The notes below the pieces were generated by a model. It ran no database searches, was not told the DNA's origin, and saw only the letters and a list, made by a program, of their open reading frames with translations. Position numbers and translations under genes: made by a program. From assembly GCA_016932075.1 (NCBI GenBank), contig JAFGDP010000123.1:1-64000 (forward strand): a stretch of 64,000 nucleotides of DNA, in the 5' to 3' direction. This stretch comes from Chitinispirillaceae bacterium (GTDB lineage: Bacteria > Fibrobacterota > Chitinivibrionia > Chitinivibrionales > Chitinispirillaceae). This document shows, piece by piece, positions 15,445-22,715 of the stretch; position 1 is the stretch's first letter; each line of letters opens with the position of its first letter.

Positions 15445-15480
15445 ACACAATATATAGTATACTTTAACAATATATATTTC
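15445..15480 (-). promoter_or_regulatory. Candidate tandem NrdR boxes upstream of nrdR
   Basis: ACACAATATATAGTAT (15445-15460) matches the NrdR-box consensus acaCwAtATaTwGwgt at all but one position. A second core, CAATATATA, begins at 15468, exactly 20 bases (about two helical turns) after the first core. Tandem boxes in helical phase are the normal NrdR arrangement. The site is in the promoter region of nrdR itself. Binding is inferred. Confidence 0.55.
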
Positions 15481-15502
15481 CAGACAAAACCGTGCAAGGT
15501 TA

Positions 15503-15558
15503 GTCTCCGTAGCCGAATTATCTACGTATTTTGCGTAGATAATTACGCGTACAGAGAC
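15503..15558. repeat. Extended imperfect palindrome with perfect 11-bp core
   Basis: AATTATCTACG (15516-15526) and CGTAGATAATT (15534-15544) are perfect inverse copies around a 7-base loop, and GTCTC/GAGAC with partial matches extend the pairing to 15503-15558. It lies between nrdR and the gene ending at 15603, and could be the 3' structure of that gene or a small palindromic element. Confidence 0.6.
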
Positions 15559-15602
15559 TTATGCCGCGAAGCCATATTAAAAACCATTCCGGCTTTGCCG
15601 TA

Positions 15603-16310
15603 TTAGAAACTGCCGTTAAAGCTGCACTGTATGGAAAGCGGGGTCGCCTCAAAACGGGGGATGATATCGAGAGCAGACAGTGTGCCGCGTTTGATGCTGC
15701 TTTTCCTCGAATAGGTGCGGATATCGATAAATGCAATAATACGGTCCAGGATGAGTGCGCCAAGAAAAAACGAGGAGGCAATGCGGTAACCTCGTGATTT
15801 TGTACGGAGCGAATTGAAGTACTCCTGTGATGATTCATCGTCCCAGTACCATCGCAGGTTTGGATCCGTTATTTTGTCCTCAGGCGTCCGGTTAAGATCC
15901 ATGACCGTGTTATATTCATCCACGTCCATGAAATTGCCAACCAGCTTCCAGTAATAATCGTCCGCATCGCTGATTTTGTTATGCGCTCCTGCATGGATCC
16001 AGGCATACCCGGCAGCATCCTGCGCGAGCCTTCCTGCATAGTGCCTGCAGATAAAAACGGCGAAAAATGACGCGGCATCAGCCGTGATAAAGGCCAGCGC
16101 TGAGCGGTTCCGCTGCAAATAGTGGTGTCCGCTGCCCGGCACAAGAAGCGATGCAGCCATGGCTGCTTTGGCTGATTTCTGACCTAGCCGGGTACCGGAA
16201 AAGAGATCAACACTGTCGGTGGTAATGGTGCTTTCCGTGATTTCCTGGGCCAGCGATGGGAGCAGTAGCGCGCTGCCAGTAATGACGGCCGCCAACAGTA
16301 CCGGTTTCAA
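15603..16310 (-). CDS. DUF5683-like membrane protein, downstream member of pair
   Basis: This 235-residue protein has a signal-like N-terminus (MKPVLLAAVITGSALLLPSLAQ) and hydrophobic segments near residues 48-60, 70-90 and 180-200. The stretch KAAMAASLLVPGSGHHYLQRNRSALAF contains the P-G-x-G-x-x-Y-x-x-x-x motif of DUF5683-like proteins and is shared with the upstream gene. The start overlaps the upstream stop by 4 bases (ATGA), so the two are coupled. Function is unknown; an envelope role is likely. Confidence 0.65.
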   Translation of the reverse strand: MKPVLLAAVITGSALLLPSLAQEITESTITTDSVDLFSGTRLGQKSAKAAMAASLLVPGSGHHYLQRNRSALAFITADAASFFAVFICRHYAGRLAQDAAGYAWIHAGAHNKISDADDYYWKLVGNFMDVDEYNTVMDLNRTPEDKITDPNLRWYWDDESSQEYFNSLRTKSRGYRIASSFFLGALILDRIIAFIDIRTYSRKSSIKRGTLSALDIIPRFEATPLSIQCSFNGSF

Positions 16311-17818
16311 AAGCGCACCCCGACGGCATATCCGTTCACGGTATGCGACCCGGTATAGACCGGCTTCTGTTCAACATCAATGCGCCGCCAGACGCTCTCC
16401 CTGCCTAAAAGCGCATCGTTGTGCTTTTTCGCCACCATACCCGCGATCACCGCACTGGCAATATGGTTTATCAGCAGCGACATGTAGAAATTGCGGCCAA
16501 TGCGTGCCGTTCCCTGGGATTCCGCGACCAAATCGATATACCGCTCCTGATACGAGGAAAATCCGAACGCCACGGTCTGCTGCTCCTTGCTGTAGACCAG
16601 ATAGGCGGTATCACCGGTCAAGGCCCGGTACTTGTTGGTATCGACGTCGGAAAAGCCGCCCTCCCTTGTGAACGGCGGATCGACATCCTCCCACCCACGC
16701 GCAAAAGGAGAGCTTTGACTGCTGATATCTTCGTAGTAGTTGTCATTTCTGCTCCTGGCATCATCAAAAAAACGCTCGTCGCTCGAATCGCTGAAAAAGA
16801 TCGTACGGTAAATAGAGTCACCTTTTTCACTGCCATACTCGCTTTCAAGGTATCCTCTTAATGAGTCAAGGTAGGTTTCGAATCGTACCGGGTCATACAG
16901 GCTGTCGGCGTAGGCCCGCGCCTCTTTCCTCTGGCGTTTTGACTTTGCCATGAACGAATAGCCGGCGCCGAAGACCACGGCCTCGAGCACGGCAAACCCT
17001 GCCGCCATAAGGTTTGATTGTGCGTACACCTGGCCGGATCCCGGCAGAATAAAGGACAGGAGCATGGCGAGCTTGGGCGAGCGATACTCCTTGAGATTCG
17101 CCGCAAAATTGATGGCACGCACTTTTTCAATATTCTTCGTTTTCTCAGGAAGCGGCGCAGGGGTGTGTGCAGCAGCGGCTCCGGTCTTCCCTGTGTGCGC
17201 CGTATCAAGCACCGGTCTGGCAATGAGGGGCGCGGACGAATCGGATGCTGCTGCAGGTTCTGCGGGCGCCGCAGAGTCCGCCTGTGCAGAATCACGGCGT
17301 GTGGTGTCTTTTTGCGCGACCGCGGTACTCTTTGGCGGGCTGCTTTTTTCCTGGCCGAGAATCGACTCCTCGCCGCCGTCGAGGATCAGCTCTTCATCTA
17401 TGGTGGTTATGGATCCATCCTTTGTGCCAAAGTCACCTGCAGGTGCAGGCGTCTTTTTTACCGATGCGGAGTCAGTCGCTGGCTTTTGTTCCGTCTGTGA
17501 GGGTTTCCCCTGCGCTGAATCCGCAGCCTTTATGGCAGCGCCTTTTTGCCGGTTGCCGGCCATCGCCTTTTCACTCTTTGGCGACTCCTGTGCTGGCGGC
17601 TTCTTTTCGGGGGATTTGTTTTCCTGCGCAACAACATCGGGGCCGGTTGTTGCGCCGCCTTCATCAAGAATCAGCTTCTCATCAAGCGTTGCAGTTACGG
17701 GTGAAACCTTGACCGCTTCATTTACCGTTCCGGATGAATCCTTCGGATCGGCAGCGGTTGAAAACGTACATAAAGCACTGGAAAAAACAAGAATAAACAG
17801 GAATCTGAACAAGGTCAT
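16307..17818 (-). CDS. DUF5683-like protein with long Ala/Pro/Ser-rich linker
   Basis: This 503-residue protein has a signal peptide (MTLFRFLFILVFSSALCTFSTA), then about 210 residues of low-complexity Ala/Pro/Ser/Lys/Asp linker. Two near-identical motifs ATLDEKLILDEGG and TTIDEELILDGGEE are embedded in the linker (about residues 45 and 137). The C-terminal half has KLAMLLSFILPGSGQVYAQSNLMAAG, the DUF5683-like P-G-S-G-Q-x-Y motif inside a membrane hairpin, followed by Tyr/Asp-rich sequence and a last hydrophobic segment near residue 455. It is coupled to the smaller paralogue downstream. The ELILD repeats may be docking peptides. Function is unknown. Confidence 0.68.
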   Translation of the reverse strand: MTLFRFLFILVFSSALCTFSTAADPKDSSGTVNEAVKVSPVTATLDEKLILDEGGATTGPDVVAQENKSPEKKPPAQESPKSEKAMAGNRQKGAAIKAADSAQGKPSQTEQKPATDSASVKKTPAPAGDFGTKDGSITTIDEELILDGGEESILGQEKSSPPKSTAVAQKDTTRRDSAQADSAAPAEPAAASDSSAPLIARPVLDTAHTGKTGAAAAHTPAPLPEKTKNIEKVRAINFAANLKEYRSPKLAMLLSFILPGSGQVYAQSNLMAAGFAVLEAVVFGAGYSFMAKSKRQRKEARAYADSLYDPVRFETYLDSLRGYLESEYGSEKGDSIYRTIFFSDSSDERFFDDARSRNDNYYEDISSQSSPFARGWEDVDPPFTREGGFSDVDTNKYRALTGDTAYLVYSKEQQTVAFGFSSYQERYIDLVAESQGTARIGRNFYMSLLINHIASAVIAGMVAKKHNDALLGRESVWRRIDVEQKPVYTGSHTVNGYAVGVRF

Positions 17819-17896
17819 AATGGTATTGTGGTCCCACCTGTCATAAGGGCATTACCTATAATTTTACAATCACCATGCGGTTTTCCGCAATCAGAT

Positions 17897-18709
17897 TCAA
17901 ATACCAAGCACATCATTCATCGAATAAAATCCGCTCTTTTGCTCCGCGAGCCAGATGGCCGCCGCAACCGCCCCCTGCGCTAAGGTGCTCCGGCTGTGAG
18001 CGACATGACGCAGTTCAATCCGTTCTCCGGCACCGGCAAAAAGCACGGTATGATCGCCCACGATATCGCCTCCCCGCACCGCATGCATGCCGACCTCTTT
18101 TTTCGGCCGATCCTCCGAAGCCATGCCGGCGCGACCGTTTCGTATTACCTCATCATACGTGAGTCCGTAGGCCGATGCCGCGATTTCCCCAAGACGCCGG
18201 GCCGTACCGCTGGGTGCGTCCTTTTTATGCCGGTGATGCGCTTCAATGATCTCGATATCAAACTGGTCCTTCAAACGGGAACTGACAAGCCCGGTCAGGT
18301 GAAAAAGCAGGTTCATTCCCAAGCTCATGTTGGGGCTCACCAGCACGGGCATGCGCTTTGATGCTTCCCGGGCAAGCGAAAGTGTCGGCTCGTCGAGCCC
18401 GGTTGTTCCTATCACGAGACGCGTCACCCTGGTAGGTACCAGACGGAGCAGCGCTGCTGTCGAGGATGGCGAGGAAAAATCTATGATAACCGACTGCTGC
18501 AGACTTCCTTCGTCAAGAACGTCTTTGAGGGGAAAACCAAGAGGTCCCCTGCCAATACAGGCACCGTAATCTTCGCCGAGGCGATCGTGGCCGTGAGCTT
18601 CAATCGCTCCGCCGAGCGAAACCGCCGGATTGTCCAGGGCTACACGGGCGATCTCAACCCCCATCTTTCCCAGTGCGCCGTTGATGATTATCGGAGTCGG
18701 CACCGTCAT
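17897..18709 (-). CDS. dapB: 4-hydroxy-tetrahydrodipicolinate reductase
   Basis: DapB reduces the DapA product in the lysine/meso-diaminopimelate pathway, which also feeds peptidoglycan. The 270-residue protein has the dinucleotide loop GALGKMG, DFSSPSSTAALL, GTTGLDE, the catalytic EAHHRHKKDAPSGTA motif and GERIELRHVAHSR. ATG at 18709 is preceded by GAGAGGAACC. It follows dapA after 15 bases, so the two form an operon. Confidence 0.97.
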   Translation of the reverse strand: MTVPTPIIINGALGKMGVEIARVALDNPAVSLGGAIEAHGHDRLGEDYGACIGRGPLGFPLKDVLDEGSLQQSVIIDFSSPSSTAALLRLVPTRVTRLVIGTTGLDEPTLSLAREASKRMPVLVSPNMSLGMNLLFHLTGLVSSRLKDQFDIEIIEAHHRHKKDAPSGTARRLGEIAASAYGLTYDEVIRNGRAGMASEDRPKKEVGMHAVRGGDIVGDHTVLFAGAGERIELRHVAHSRSTLAQGAVAAAIWLAEQKSGFYSMNDVLGI

Positions 18710-18724
18710 GGTTCCTCTCACCGG

Positions 18725-19606
18725 TTAAAGGGAAAAGCCGTATGCACGTAATACGGAAACGAGCCGTTCTTTATTGCCTTCCCCCATGGGAACCAGCGGT
18801 AATCGAAGCGTTCCTGCATTCATGCCGAGCACATTCATGGCTGTTTTCACGGGAATCGGGTTGGTCTCGATGAACATCGCCTGCGACAGCGGGAGAAGCG
18901 CTTCGTGGAGCGAAAGTGCCTCAGCCATATCCTTCGCGAAAAATGCGTCTACCATGGCGATCGGTTTTTCCGGTGCGATATTAGCCACCACGGAAATGAT
19001 TCCTTTACCTCCGCATGCAAGAATGGGCAGGGTAAGCGGATCATCGCCGGAAAGAATGGTCAGCCGTTCGCCGCACCTCCGGTGGATTTCCGAGATCTGC
19101 AGCACGTTACCGCTCGCTTCCTTGACCGCTACGATATTCTCAAACTCGCAGAGGCGCTCGACGGTGGCGGGCAGGAGATTGACCCCGGTGCGGCCCGGAA
19201 CATTGTACATCACGATAGGGATATCCACCTCTGAGGCAATGGTCTTGAAATGCCGGAACAATCCCTCCTGTGTGGGTTTATTGTAATAGGGGGTGATGCA
19301 GAGAATCGCGTCCGCTCCCTTTTCGCGGGCATGTTTCGCCGCGTTGAGGGATTCTGCCGTGTTGTTGGAGCCTGCTCCGGCAATGACCTGTATCCTGCCG
19401 CGCGCCTGTTCCAGCGCAATGTCAACGACACGGTTATGCTCTTCCCAGGAAAGCGTTGCGGATTCCCCGGTCGTACCGCACGGGACGATTCCCGCCACGC
19501 CACTGCCGATGAGAAAATCAATATGCGACCGCAGCGCGTTCTCGTGTATAGCCCCGTTTTCCTCAAAAGGGGTCACGATCGCCACATAACATCCGCGCAG
19601 GTCCAT
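18725..19606 (-). CDS. dapA: 4-hydroxy-tetrahydrodipicolinate synthase
   Basis: DapA condenses pyruvate with aspartate semialdehyde. The 293-residue TIM barrel has GTTGESATLSWEEH, the YNVPGRTG segment with the active-site Tyr, and the Schiff-base Lys in VAVKEASGN. The ATG at 19606 follows GAGGAAAAGG; the longer frame is unnecessary. It precedes dapB and follows rplI by 67 bases, so it may share read-through with the ribosomal operon. Confidence 0.97.
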   Translation of the reverse strand: MDLRGCYVAIVTPFEENGAIHENALRSHIDFLIGSGVAGIVPCGTTGESATLSWEEHNRVVDIALEQARGRIQVIAGAGSNNTAESLNAAKHAREKGADAILCITPYYNKPTQEGLFRHFKTIASEVDIPIVMYNVPGRTGVNLLPATVERLCEFENIVAVKEASGNVLQISEIHRRCGERLTILSGDDPLTLPILACGGKGIISVVANIAPEKPIAMVDAFFAKDMAEALSLHEALLPLSQAMFIETNPIPVKTAMNVLGMNAGTLRLPLVPMGEGNKERLVSVLRAYGFSL

Positions 19607-19673
19607 CCTTTTCCTCCTCAGTATCTCAGCGGCCCTGCATACCACGCATTTTTGCGAAACGCACGCCCGTCAG

Positions 19674-20126
19674 CTATGCCTGTTCTTCTTTGACTACCCA
19701 AACTTTGAGCTTCGCGTCGACATCCCGATAAAGCTTGATGGTAACGGAGTAGACTCCCAATTGCCGAATGGGCTCTTCAAGGTCCACATCGCGTTTTTCT
19801 ATCTCAAATCCCTCCTTTTTGAGAAAATCGGCGATCTCCTGTGCGGTGACGGAACCGAAAATCTTGTCTTCCTCACCCACCTTTACCGGAATGGTGCAGG
19901 GGACCTGTTCGATCTTCCTGGCACGCACGCGGGCCTCCTTGATCAGTTTTTCTTCCCTTATTTCGGCGATACGTTTCGCTTCCGCGACCCGTTTTTTGTT
20001 CCCTTCGGTTGCCGGGACGGCGATGCCGGAGGGGATCAGGAAATTGCGCGCATAGCCGTCCTTGACAACAACAACATCCATTGCCCTGCCAAGCTGTTCA
20101 TAATCTTTGGTCAATACTATTTCCAT
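19674..20126 (-). CDS. rplI: Large ribosomal subunit protein bL9
   Basis: This 150-residue protein begins MEIVLTKDYEQLGRAMDVV and continues VKDGYARNFLIPSGIAVPAT, the N-terminal rRNA-binding domain of bL9, followed by the long charged connecting helix (GNKKRVAEAKRIAEIREEKL) and the C-terminal domain (GKIFGSVT-like sequence here DKIFGSVTAQEI). The start at 20126 was chosen over an upstream ATG. It is the last gene of the rpsF-rpsR-rplI series. L9 stabilises the L1 stalk base region. Confidence 0.96.
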   Translation of the reverse strand: MEIVLTKDYEQLGRAMDVVVVKDGYARNFLIPSGIAVPATEGNKKRVAEAKRIAEIREEKLIKEARVRARKIEQVPCTIPVKVGEEDKIFGSVTAQEIADFLKKEGFEIEKRDVDLEEPIRQLGVYSVTIKLYRDVDAKLKVWVVKEEQA

Positions 20127-20142
20127 TGTCCGCCCCGTTTCA

Positions 20143-20385
20143 TTATTTGATATTTTCAGAAACAAACGGCAACATGCCCAGATGACGGGCTCGTTTTACC
20201 GCCTGCGCCAGAAGCCGCTGATTCCGCGCACTCACCCCTGAGAGGCGCCGCGGAACAATCTTGCCTCGCTCCGTCACATACCGTGAAATAATTTTAACGT
20301 CCTTGTAATCGGGCACCATATTGTTGGTTTCAAACCAGCATACCTTCTTTGCCCTTTTTTTCCCGTTATCACGCGAATAACCCAT
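20143..20385 (-). CDS. rpsR: Small ribosomal subunit protein bS18
   Basis: The 80-residue protein has the bS18 pattern: basic N-terminus, [25 protein letters not shown] split here as [13 protein letters not shown] and [10 protein letters not shown], then the [21 protein letters not shown] helix. It pairs with bS6 on the platform of the 30S subunit. The single-strand DNA-binding gene ssb, which in many bacteria sits between rpsF and rpsR, is absent here; the 54-base gap between the two is empty. Confidence 0.97.
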   Translation of the reverse strand: MGYSRDNGKKRAKKVCWFETNNMVPDYKDVKIISRYVTERGKIVPRRLSGVSARNQRLLAQAVKRARHLGMLPFVSENIK

Positions 20386-20439
20386 ACTTCCTCCGGTTCA
20401 TTTTAATAAGGTCGTTGTTTCATTGGCATGGTGCAACTT

Positions 20440-20838
20440 CTATTCCGCTGCCGCAGGCTCAGGCTGCGGCTCGGACGTTTTTGTCTGGGCCTCCTGTGTT
20501 TCCCGTTCTCTTTCCTTCCTGGAAAAAAACGCCATACGGACCGACTCGGCCTTTGGATCACGTACGACGGTAAGGAACCGCAGTATCCGTTCATTGAGCT
20601 TGATATGGCGCTCAAGGCCGGCAACCACCGTGCCCTCACCTTCGTACACGAAAAGGCAGTAATAGCCGAGACTCTTCTTCTTGATGGCGTAGGCCATGGT
20701 GCGCTTGCCCCACACGTCGGTTCTTTCGAAAGCTGCATTCTTTTTAAAGAATTCTTCAATCTGCGACTGCTCTTTGCGCAGCACCTCTTCGGGAAGCGTT
20801 CCGTCAAAGACGATGACTGTTTCGTAGGGTCGTTTCAC
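20440..20838 (-). CDS. rpsF: Small ribosomal subunit protein bS6
   Basis: The 132-residue protein begins MKRPYETVIVFDGTLPEE and contains WGKRTMAYAIKKKSLGYYCLF, characteristic of bS6, plus a Glu/Gln/Pro/Ala-rich C-terminal tail. bS6 heterodimerises with bS18 during 30S assembly. It starts the three-gene ribosomal series; an mRNA hairpin in its leader may serve feedback by S6:S18. The tail is longer than in Escherichia coli. Confidence 0.96.
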   Translation of the reverse strand: MKRPYETVIVFDGTLPEEVLRKEQSQIEEFFKKNAAFERTDVWGKRTMAYAIKKKSLGYYCLFVYEGEGTVVAGLERHIKLNERILRFLTVVRDPKAESVRMAFFSRKERERETQEAQTKTSEPQPEPAAAE

Positions 20839-20866
20839 GACGATACCTCCTGTGGTCGTTAAGGCC

Positions 20867-20891
20867 CTGACCTCATGCAGGAAGGGGTCAG
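20867..20891 (-). promoter_or_regulatory. Leader hairpin upstream of rpsF
   Basis: CTGACC and GGTCAG form a 6-bp stem with a 13-base loop, 29 bases before the rpsF start on the minus strand. The S6:S18 complex regulates its own mRNA through a leader hairpin in many bacteria, and this is the only structure I see in the right place. The conserved binding bulge was not verified, so the assignment is weak. Confidence 0.3.
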
Positions 20892-20981
20892 AGCAGGATG
20901 TGTCTGAAAACCTGCGTAAATAAAAGCCCGAAATCCTAAACTCTAAATTTTAAGCAATGCATTTCACGTTTGACATCGTTT

Positions 20982-21602
20982 TCACCGGTTGAACCGGTTC
21001 ATGACCGTTTCAATATCCTTTTCGGCAAAACAGAGGCACGCATCAACCGCGCGGACAATGACCGCCTCAAGCGCATCCTCTTCGTGAGTGGCAAAGCTGC
21101 CCAAAACAAACTCCACAGCGCCCATTCCCTGAGGAAGCGGTCCGATACCGATCCGCAGACGCGGGAACGTTTCTCCCTGCGTACGCACGATCGATGCGAG
21201 ACCGTTATGCCCGCCGTCCGAACCGCCCCGGCGCGCCCGCATGGTCCCAAGAGGAAGCTGATAATCATCGACGACAACCAGCATTCGTGAAACAGGAATC
21301 CGGAACGCCTCACGGTACTGCTCGACCGCCGCTCCGGAACGGTTCATGAAGGTGCGTGGTTTGGCGACAAGAGCTTTCGTACTGGTAAAGAGCGTCCCTG
21401 TACTGTAATCCGCATCGCCGAATCGGCCATCGCGTCTATTGGAAAGCCGGCACGCCAGCGCATCAGCGACTCTGAAACCTATATTGTGCCTGGTCGCCGC
21501 GTATTTTTCCCCTCTGTTCCCGAGGCCGAAAAAAAGAACCTCAACTGCCTGGGGCCGCGCCTCTTTTGCCAATACCCTCGTAAAAAAAGAGAGCCATGTC
21601 AT
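20982..21602 (-). CDS. pth: Peptidyl-tRNA hydrolase
   Basis: Pth recycles tRNA from peptidyl-tRNA released by drop-off. The 206-residue protein has FGLGNRGEKYAATRHNIGF (with the catalytic His), KPRTFMNRSGAAV, DDYQLPLGTMRARRGGSDGGHNGLASI and RLRIGIGPLP, all family marks. The ATG at 21602 was preferred over the TTG at 21620; neither has a strong ribosome site. The Asp-to-Tyr context DDYQLPLG differs slightly from the common DDLDLPLG. It follows rplY, as in many genomes. Confidence 0.95.
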   Translation of the reverse strand: MTWLSFFTRVLAKEARPQAVEVLFFGLGNRGEKYAATRHNIGFRVADALACRLSNRRDGRFGDADYSTGTLFTSTKALVAKPRTFMNRSGAAVEQYREAFRIPVSRMLVVVDDYQLPLGTMRARRGGSDGGHNGLASIVRTQGETFPRLRIGIGPLPQGMGAVEFVLGSFATHEEDALEAVIVRAVDACLCFAEKDIETVMNRFNR

Positions 21603-21629
21603 GAGCGACCCGCGTGTCAAAAGTGAAAA

Positions 21630-22298
21630 TCACTTATCCTTCGGCTCGACAGGAGCTTCGCTCGGCGCAGTCCCGCCTTCAGCCGGCGCCTCGCCTTCGA
21701 CGGCGGCCTCGGCTTCGACGGGTTTGACTTCCTCTTCACGGATGGCATGCGTCACCACTGCCAGCACTTCGTCCTCGGATTCCCTGATGGTAACGTCAGG
21801 CAGCGAAACGTCACGCACGCGGATTGAATCCCCAATGTCAAGATGCGATACGTCGATGGTGATGTTTTCCGGGATTTTCGTCGGCATACACTCGATCTTG
21901 AGCGTCCTGACCGGATGGCCCAGAACACCGCCGGAGTCCTTGACGCCGATGGGAATCCCGGTCAGCACGAGCGGACAGTCCACCGTGACTTCCTTGTCCA
22001 TGGCCACGTGGTGGAAATCGACATGAATGAATTGGTCATCTTTAATAACGTGCCGCTGAATATCACGAATGACGGCAATTGAGGTCTCCTTGCCGCCGGC
22101 CTTTCCCAGGTCGATGAGATGGGTCAATTTTTTTCCCCTGACCAGGGCCGCGAACTCTTTTTTATCGACTTCAATCTTTACCGGTTCCATGCCCTGACCA
22201 TAGTAAATGGCCGGCACCCACCCCTGTTCACGGGCTTTCCGCGTATAGGATTTGCCCGTTCCGCTCCTCGGACGGGATTTCAGCTTGATGATCTCCAA
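21630..22298 (-). CDS. rplY: Large ribosomal subunit protein bL25 (CTC type)
   Basis: The 222-residue protein has the 5S rRNA-binding L25 domain (KLKSRPRSGTGKSYTRKARE, VPAIYYGQG) followed by the CTC/TL5 C-terminal domain with VTVDCPLVLTGIPIGVK and VSHLDIGDSIRV, then an Ala/Glu/Pro tail. I placed the start at a TTG (22298) because an ideal AAAGGAGG lies 7 bases before it and no ATG is available; the upstream frame overlaps the tRNA. It heads the rplY-pth pair. Confidence 0.94.
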   Translation of the reverse strand: MEIIKLKSRPRSGTGKSYTRKAREQGWVPAIYYGQGMEPVKIEVDKKEFAALVRGKKLTHLIDLGKAGGKETSIAVIRDIQRHVIKDDQFIHVDFHHVAMDKEVTVDCPLVLTGIPIGVKDSGGVLGHPVRTLKIECMPTKIPENITIDVSHLDIGDSIRVRDVSLPDVTIRESEDEVLAVVTHAIREEEVKPVEAEAAVEGEAPAEGGTAPSEAPVEPKDK

Positions 22299-22363
22299 AA
22301 GCAAACCTCCTTTATCAGACAACCGCCTTGAATACGGAAAATACCTGCCCTGCGGCGACAAAA

Positions 22364-22438
22364 TGGCTGGGGCGGAAGGATTCGAACCTCCGGATGCGAG
22401 GACCAAAACCTCGTGACTTGCCGCTTGTCGACGCCCCA
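22364..22438 (-). tRNA. tRNA-Gln (UUG anticodon)
   Basis: A 75-base cloverleaf is readable on the minus strand: acceptor TGGGGCG pairing with CGCCCCA, D-arm with AAGCGGCAAG, anticodon stem CGAGG/CCTCG around the loop TTTTGGT with anticodon TTG, and T-arm GGAGGTTCGAATCCTTCC. A G discriminator and an encoded CCA complete the 3' end. It lies just upstream of rplY and may share its promoter. Confidence 0.95.
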
Positions 22439-22586
22439 GTAATGATAGGCAATCTTTGAATATATATCAGTGCAACGGTTCCTGTAAACGAAGAGGCCCG
22501 CTATCCGCTCTATTGGCCTTTAAAACCGAATGGTATGGCATATAAACCGGTCACCAGATGCCATTGGCAACTGCCTCATTTTCAGT

Positions 22587-22615
22587 TTGCATAAAGTGCC
22601 ACGTTTCCTTATATT
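22587..22615 (+). promoter_or_regulatory. Candidate sigma-70 promoter for the GH31 gene
   Basis: TTGCAT (22587-22592), a 17-base spacer and TATATT (22610-22615) give a good -35/-10 pair in the AT-rich gap, about 100 bases upstream of the glycosidase start. Confidence 0.5.
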
Positions 22616-22715
22616 ATTGTCTAACGGCTCGGAAGAATAACTTTTAATCTTCAGAGCGCTTCCTGCTGGTACATCCATCAGCTGAACGCTGCATTGTTTC
22701 AAGGGGGGAGGGACC

